Below are positions 20,897 through 24,467 of a DNA stretch of 24,467 bases, piece after piece. A program made the translations under genes and the position numbers. The notes beneath the pieces are model-generated. The model worked only from the letters and a program-made list of their open reading frames with translations, did no database searches and had not been told where the DNA came from. The number at the start of each line of letters is the position of its first letter. Position 1 is the stretch's first letter. The DNA is from Lachnospiraceae bacterium UBA3401 (lineage in GTDB: Bacteria; Bacillota; Clostridia; Lachnospirales; Lachnospiraceae): contig DEPD01000032.1 of NCBI GenBank assembly GCA_002358575.1, positions 1 to 24,467 of the forward strand, written 5' to 3'.

Positions 20897-23800
20897 ATGG
20901 CAAAAATAAAAGTATATGAATTAGCACAGGAGATTGGTGTAAAGAGCGCAGAGCTCCTTGCATTATTAAAAAATAAAGGTATAGAGGTAAAAAGCCACAT
21001 GAGTGTATTAGAAGACGGACAGGTAGAAGATGTAAGGAAGACATTGAAAGCACCTGCCAAGTCAGAAGAGGCACCTAAAACAACAGAGAAAACAGCGGCA
21101 ACAAGAGAGACAAAGGCGCCTGCCAAGACTGGTGAGGGGACAGTAAAGAAGAAAAAAAGTATTATATTTGTGAGCAATCCTCACAATTCCAAGATGCCAG
21201 GAGGAGCGCAGATTCCTAAAAAGGCTGTGCATTCGGACAAAAAGACTGCACCGCAGACCAAGCAGCCAGAGAGCACAGAAGGGAAAAAAGCTGTTACACA
21301 GACAAAAGCTGAAAGCAAAGAAGTTATAAAGACAATAGAGAAAACAGAAACAACTGTTGAGAAACCAACACAGAAGATAGCTCCAGAAACAGCGAATGTG
21401 CAGACTGTAAAGACAGAGCCAACAAAGAGTGAAGAACCAGTTAAGACACAAGTTCCAGTTAAGACAGAGGTACCAGAAAGTGTAGAAAAACCGGTTAAAA
21501 CAGAGGTACCAAAACCTGCGCAAAAAAATGAAAATCGCGAGAATAAAAATGATAATCAGCGTCGAGAGAACCGTGACAATCGAAATGATGGTCAGCGTTT
21601 TGAGAAACGCGATAATCGCGACAGTCGCGACAATCGAAATGATGGTCAGCGCCGTGATGGTCAACGTCGTGATAATCGAAATGATAGCCAGCGTTTTGAG
21701 AACCGTGACAATCGAGAGAACCGTGATAATCGAAATGATGGTCAGCGCTTTGAGAACCGTGACAATCGAGAGAATCGTGATAATCGAAATGATGGTCAGC
21801 GCTTTGAGAAACGCGATAATCGCGATGGTCGCGACAATCGAAATGATGGTCAGCGTCGTGACGGTCAGCGTTTTGAAAATCGTGATAGCCGAGAGAATCG
21901 TGACAATCGAGGAGATGGGCAACATCGCGATGGTCAGCGCCGCGATGGTCAGCGCCAGAACACAAGGCAAGGACAGAATTTTGGTGGAAATCGGGACAAT
22001 AATGACCGCGGAGGGCGTGACAACAGAGGTGGATTTGGTGGTAAAAGTACAAATAAGGGCGGATTTATGCCAGAGAGTCCAATTAAAGATGCAGAGAAGC
22101 ATAGAGATGAAGAAAAACGTAGAATTAGTCAGGAAAAAGACAAGCGGAACCGCAAAGATTTAATGTATGAAGAGGACGGAGACAACCTCAAGAATATAAA
22201 AGGCAAGAATAAACCAGGTAAGTTTATTAAGCCTGAAAAGAAAGCGGCAGAGGCTGTTGAGGAACAGATTAAGGTTATCACACTTCCAGAGACAATCACA
22301 ATTAAGGATCTCGCTGATAAGATGAAGATACAACCATCTGCTATTGTCAAGAAACTGTTTCTCCAAGGTCAGATTGTGACTGTTAACCAGGAGATAACTT
22401 ATGAGACCGCGGAAAATATTGCAATTGAGTATGATATTATCTGCGAACAGGAAGTTAAGGTGGATGTGATTGAAGAACTTCTGAAAGAAGAGGATGAAAA
22501 TCAGCACGATATGGTTCCGAGATCTCCTGTAATTTGTGTTATGGGTCACGTTGACCATGGAAAAACCTCACTTTTGGATGCAATTAGAAAAACGAATGTG
22601 ACAGACAAAGAGGCAGGAGGTATCACACAGCATATTGGTGCATATACCGTAAATGTCAATGGACAGCGGATTACTTTCCTAGATACGCCAGGACATGAGG
22701 CATTTACTGCAATGCGTATGCGCGGAGCAAATTCTACTGATATTGCAATTCTTGTAGTGGCAGCAGATGACGGTGTTATGCCGCAGACTGTGGAAGCTAT
22801 TAATCATGCGAAGGCCGCAGGAATTGAGATTATTGTTGCTGTCAATAAGATTGATAAACCAGGTGCGAATATTGAACGCGTGAAACAAGAGCTTACAGAG
22901 TATGGACTGATCGCGGAGGATTGGGGCGGAAGCACAGTGTTTGTGCCAGTGTCTGCAAAGAGCGGTGAGGGGATTGAGCTGTTGCTTGAGATGATATTAT
23001 TGACTGCGGAAGTGCTTGAATTAAAAGCAAATCCAAACAGACGTGCGAGAGGGCTTGTCATTGAGGCAGAGTTGGATAAAGGACGCGGACCAGTCGCTAC
23101 AATTTTGGTTCAAAAAGGTACTTTAAATGTAGGTGACTTTGTGTCGGCGGGTGCAGCGAGCGGCAAAGTTCGCGCTATGGTAGATGACAAGGGAAGACGT
23201 GTGAAAGAAGCGGGACCTTCCACTCCTGTGGAAATCTTAGGTCTGAGTGATGTGCCAAATGCGGGAGAGATTTTTATTGCACATGAAAATGACAAGGAAG
23301 CAAAATATTATGCAGAGACATTTGTGGCACAGAATAAAGAGAAGCTTCTTGAGGATACTAAGGCTAAGATGTCTCTTGATGATCTGTTTTCACAAATTCA
23401 AGCAGGAAATCTCAAAGAGCTCAATCTGATTATCAAAGCTGATGTGCAAGGTAGTGTGGAGGCAGTGAAGCAGAGCCTTATGAAACTCTCCAATGAGGAG
23501 GTTGTTGTTAAGTGCATTCACGGTGGTGTCGGTGCAATCAATGAGTCTGATGTCAGTCTTGCATCTGCTTCCAAGGCCATTATTATTGGATTTAATGTGC
23601 GCCCAGACACACAGGCAAAAACGACTGCGGAGCGTGAAGGTGTGGATGTGCGGCTTTATAAAGTGATTTATCAGGCTATTGAGGATATTGAGGCGGCGAT
23701 GAAAGGAATGCTTGATCCAGTATTTGAGGAGAAAGTTATCGGTCACGCGGAAGTTAGACAGATATTTAAGGCATCTGCTGTGGGCAATATTGCGGGTTCC

Positions 23801-24019
23801 TATGTCCTTGACGGTGTGTTCCAGAGAGGGTGCAAGATTCGTATTACGCGCGAGGGAGATCAGATTTATGAGGGCGAACTCGCATCACTCAAGCGGTTTA
23901 AAGATGATGTCAAGGAAGTAAAAGCAGGGTTTGAGTGTGGTTTAGTATTTGAAGGCTTTGACAGTATGCAGGAACTGGATATTGTGGAGGCGTATATCAT
24001 GGTTGAGGTGCCAAGATAA
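20897..24019 (+). CDS. infB: Translation initiation factor IF-2
   Basis: A 1040-aa GTPase that brings initiator tRNA to the 30S subunit. An IF2 N-domain lies at 1-50 (KVYELAQEIGVKSAELLALL). A long Lys/Thr/Glu/Pro linker follows, then an Arg/Asp/Asn-rich repeat tract (about 215-390), a second IF2 N-domain (about 460-515) and the G domain. G1 is G550-HVDHGKT557; DTPGHEAF (G3) and NKID (G4) follow. Domains II to IV fill the rest to the end, VEAYIMVEVPR. ATG 20897 has GAGGAG just upstream and starts 1 bp after the ylxQ stop; an earlier in-frame start inside ylxQ is not needed. The protein is longer than the usual 700-900 aa because of the linker. Confidence 0.95.
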   Translation: MAKIKVYELAQEIGVKSAELLALLKNKGIEVKSHMSVLEDGQVEDVRKTLKAPAKSEEAPKTTEKTAATRETKAPAKTGEGTVKKKKSIIFVSNPHNSKMPGGAQIPKKAVHSDKKTAPQTKQPESTEGKKAVTQTKAESKEVIKTIEKTETTVEKPTQKIAPETANVQTVKTEPTKSEEPVKTQVPVKTEVPESVEKPVKTEVPKPAQKNENRENKNDNQRRENRDNRNDGQRFEKRDNRDSRDNRNDGQRRDGQRRDNRNDSQRFENRDNRENRDNRNDGQRFENRDNRENRDNRNDGQRFEKRDNRDGRDNRNDGQRRDGQRFENRDSRENRDNRGDGQHRDGQRRDGQRQNTRQGQNFGGNRDNNDRGGRDNRGGFGGKSTNKGGFMPESPIKDAEKHRDEEKRRISQEKDKRNRKDLMYEEDGDNLKNIKGKNKPGKFIKPEKKAAEAVEEQIKVITLPETITIKDLADKMKIQPSAIVKKLFLQGQIVTVNQEITYETAENIAIEYDIICEQEVKVDVIEELLKEEDENQHDMVPRSPVICVMGHVDHGKTSLLDAIRKTNVTDKEAGGITQHIGAYTVNVNGQRITFLDTPGHEAFTAMRMRGANSTDIAILVVAADDGVMPQTVEAINHAKAAGIEIIVAVNKIDKPGANIERVKQELTEYGLIAEDWGGSTVFVPVSAKSGEGIELLLEMILLTAEVLELKANPNRRARGLVIEAELDKGRGPVATILVQKGTLNVGDFVSAGAASGKVRAMVDDKGRRVKEAGPSTPVEILGLSDVPNAGEIFIAHENDKEAKYYAETFVAQNKEKLLEDTKAKMSLDDLFSQIQAGNLKELNLIIKADVQGSVEAVKQSLMKLSNEEVVVKCIHGGVGAINESDVSLASASKAIIIGFNVRPDTQAKTTAEREGVDVRLYKVIYQAIEDIEAAMKGMLDPVFEEKVIGHAEVRQIFKASAVGNIAGSYVLDGVFQRGCKIRITREGDQIYEGELASLKRFKDDVKEVKAGFECGLVFEGFDSMQELDIVEAYIMVEVPR
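21550..21960 (+). repeat. In-frame tandem repeat tract in infB
   Basis: Units reading roughly RDNRNDGQRFEN followed by RDNREN or RRDGQR. A clear 54-bp (18-codon) period is seen between 21722 and 21776, where the start of the unit is repeated exactly. The repeat lies within the flexible linker of IF-2 and stays in frame throughout. Confidence 0.85.
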
Positions 24020-24037
24020 TATAGGAGTAAAAGTGAA

Positions 24038-24403
24038 ATGAGAAAGAACAGCGTAAAAAATACCCGTGTCAATGGGGAAGTCCATCGTGTTCTGGCGGAG
24101 GTTATCAGAAGTGAGATAAAAGATCCAAGAATCAACCCTATGACCTCTGTTGTCACTGTGGAAGTGGCGCCAGATTTAAAGACCTGTAAGGCATGGATTA
24201 GTGTCTTGGGTGACGAGGATTCTCAGAAAGAGACACTAGAGGGGCTAAAGAGCGCAGAGGGATATATTAGAAGCCTTCTTGCAAAAAAAATCAATCTCAG
24301 GAATACACCGGAAATTCGGTTTATTCTTGACCAGTCTATCGCCTATGGCGTGTCCATGTCAAAAAAGATTGATGAAATTAATCGCGCAGACAGAAATGAA
24401 TAA
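24038..24403 (+). CDS. rbfA: RbfA, 30S ribosome-binding factor
   Basis: A 121-aa KH-fold protein that helps 16S rRNA 5'-end maturation and cold adaptation. It reads RVNGEVHRVLAEVIRSEIKD, then PRINPMTSVVTVEVAPDLK, ending with TPEIRFILDQSIAYGVSMSK, all typical. It follows infB by 18 bp, preceded by AGGAG. It closes the operon part visible in this window. Confidence 0.95.
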   Translation: MRKNSVKNTRVNGEVHRVLAEVIRSEIKDPRINPMTSVVTVEVAPDLKTCKAWISVLGDEDSQKETLEGLKSAEGYIRSLLAKKINLRNTPEIRFILDQSIAYGVSMSKKIDEINRADRNE

Positions 24404-24467
24404 AAAGTTACAGTTCAGCACAGGATTTGGCACTGGCTCCGACACCATGCAGCAGGTGCATGGTGCG
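24396..24467 (+). other. Window end: short open frame and hairpin after rbfA
   Basis: An ATG at 24396 overlaps the rbfA stop and stays open to the window edge (24 codons, starting MNKKLQFSTGFGTG). It has no ribosome binding site and I do not recognise it. CACCATGCA (24443-24451) and TGCATGGTG (24457-24465) form a perfect hairpin in the same stretch, so noncoding structure is equally possible. In many relatives a DHH phosphoesterase (nrnA) follows rbfA, but these residues do not look like its start. Confidence 0.25.

Noticed and set aside
21550..21960. Regular repeats that might suggest a CRISPR array
   Set aside because: The units are in frame within infB, have no unique spacers, and encode a consistent Arg/Asp/Asn-rich linker.
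21062..22163. Long open frames on the other strand and in another phase across infB
   Set aside because: They mirror the low-complexity repeat of IF-2, lack ribosome binding sites and give no recognisable protein.

Overview
The window looks like the chromosome of an anaerobic, endospore-forming clostridium, most likely a member of the Lachnospiraceae. The grounds are spoIVB, the Gram-positive order rimP-nusA-ylxR-ylxQ-infB-rbfA, strong GGAGG-type ribosome binding sites, low-to-moderate GC, and the pairing of an alcohol-acetyltransferase-like protein with a zinc-ribbon membrane protein. The family assignment is inference from gene content; no database was searched.

Layout. (1) 1-453: the right end of an IS200/IS605 element, with a tnpB that has lost its zinc-finger segment. 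It abuts the next gene. (2) 454-4980: a compact operon of a CoxE-like VWA protein, ClpS, ClpA and Aat, i.e. a bacterial N-degron degradation module with an unexplained VWA partner. (3) 5136-5654: a coiled-coil protein of unknown function, followed by a clear terminator. (4) About 5700-12850: an AT-rich accessory island with transposase relics (IS256-like and IS110-like). It appears to be a peptide-signalling-controlled RiPP locus. Its parts are a 598-aa regulator with a duplicated HTH plus TPR-like architecture, twin 23-bp palindromes upstream of that regulator, a convergent 54-aa peptide with a signal-peptide-like N-terminus, a 26-aa candidate RiPP precursor ending in a WGK-containing tail, a 29-aa hydrophobic peptide resembling an Rgg/SHP pheromone, a radical SAM/SPASM maturase, a stand-alone PqqD-like recognition protein (RRE) and a MATE exporter. 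None of the four candidate small peptide genes (54, 26, 53 and 29 codons) would survive an ordinary gene-length cutoff. (5) 12921-15001: a promoter, then the acetyltransferase-like protein and the zinc-ribbon membrane protein. (6) 15015-16268, minus strand: SpoIVB. (7) 16269-16788: a MITE-like palindromic repeat, then a strong promoter and a three-hairpin leader in front of citrate synthase (16789-18207). (8) 18208-24403: promoter, terminator-like hairpin and structured leader, then rimP-nusA-ylxR-ylxQ-infB-rbfA. IF2 carries a long Arg/Asp/Asn-rich repeat tract.

The part most deserving follow-up is the island at 5.7-12.8 kb. My working model is that the HTH-TPR regulator senses a processed secreted peptide and controls production of a small crosslinked peptide. 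The radical SAM enzyme would make that product, guided by the PqqD-like protein, and the MATE protein may export it. The enzyme families are read directly from motifs. The precursor, the pheromone candidates and the regulatory link are inference.
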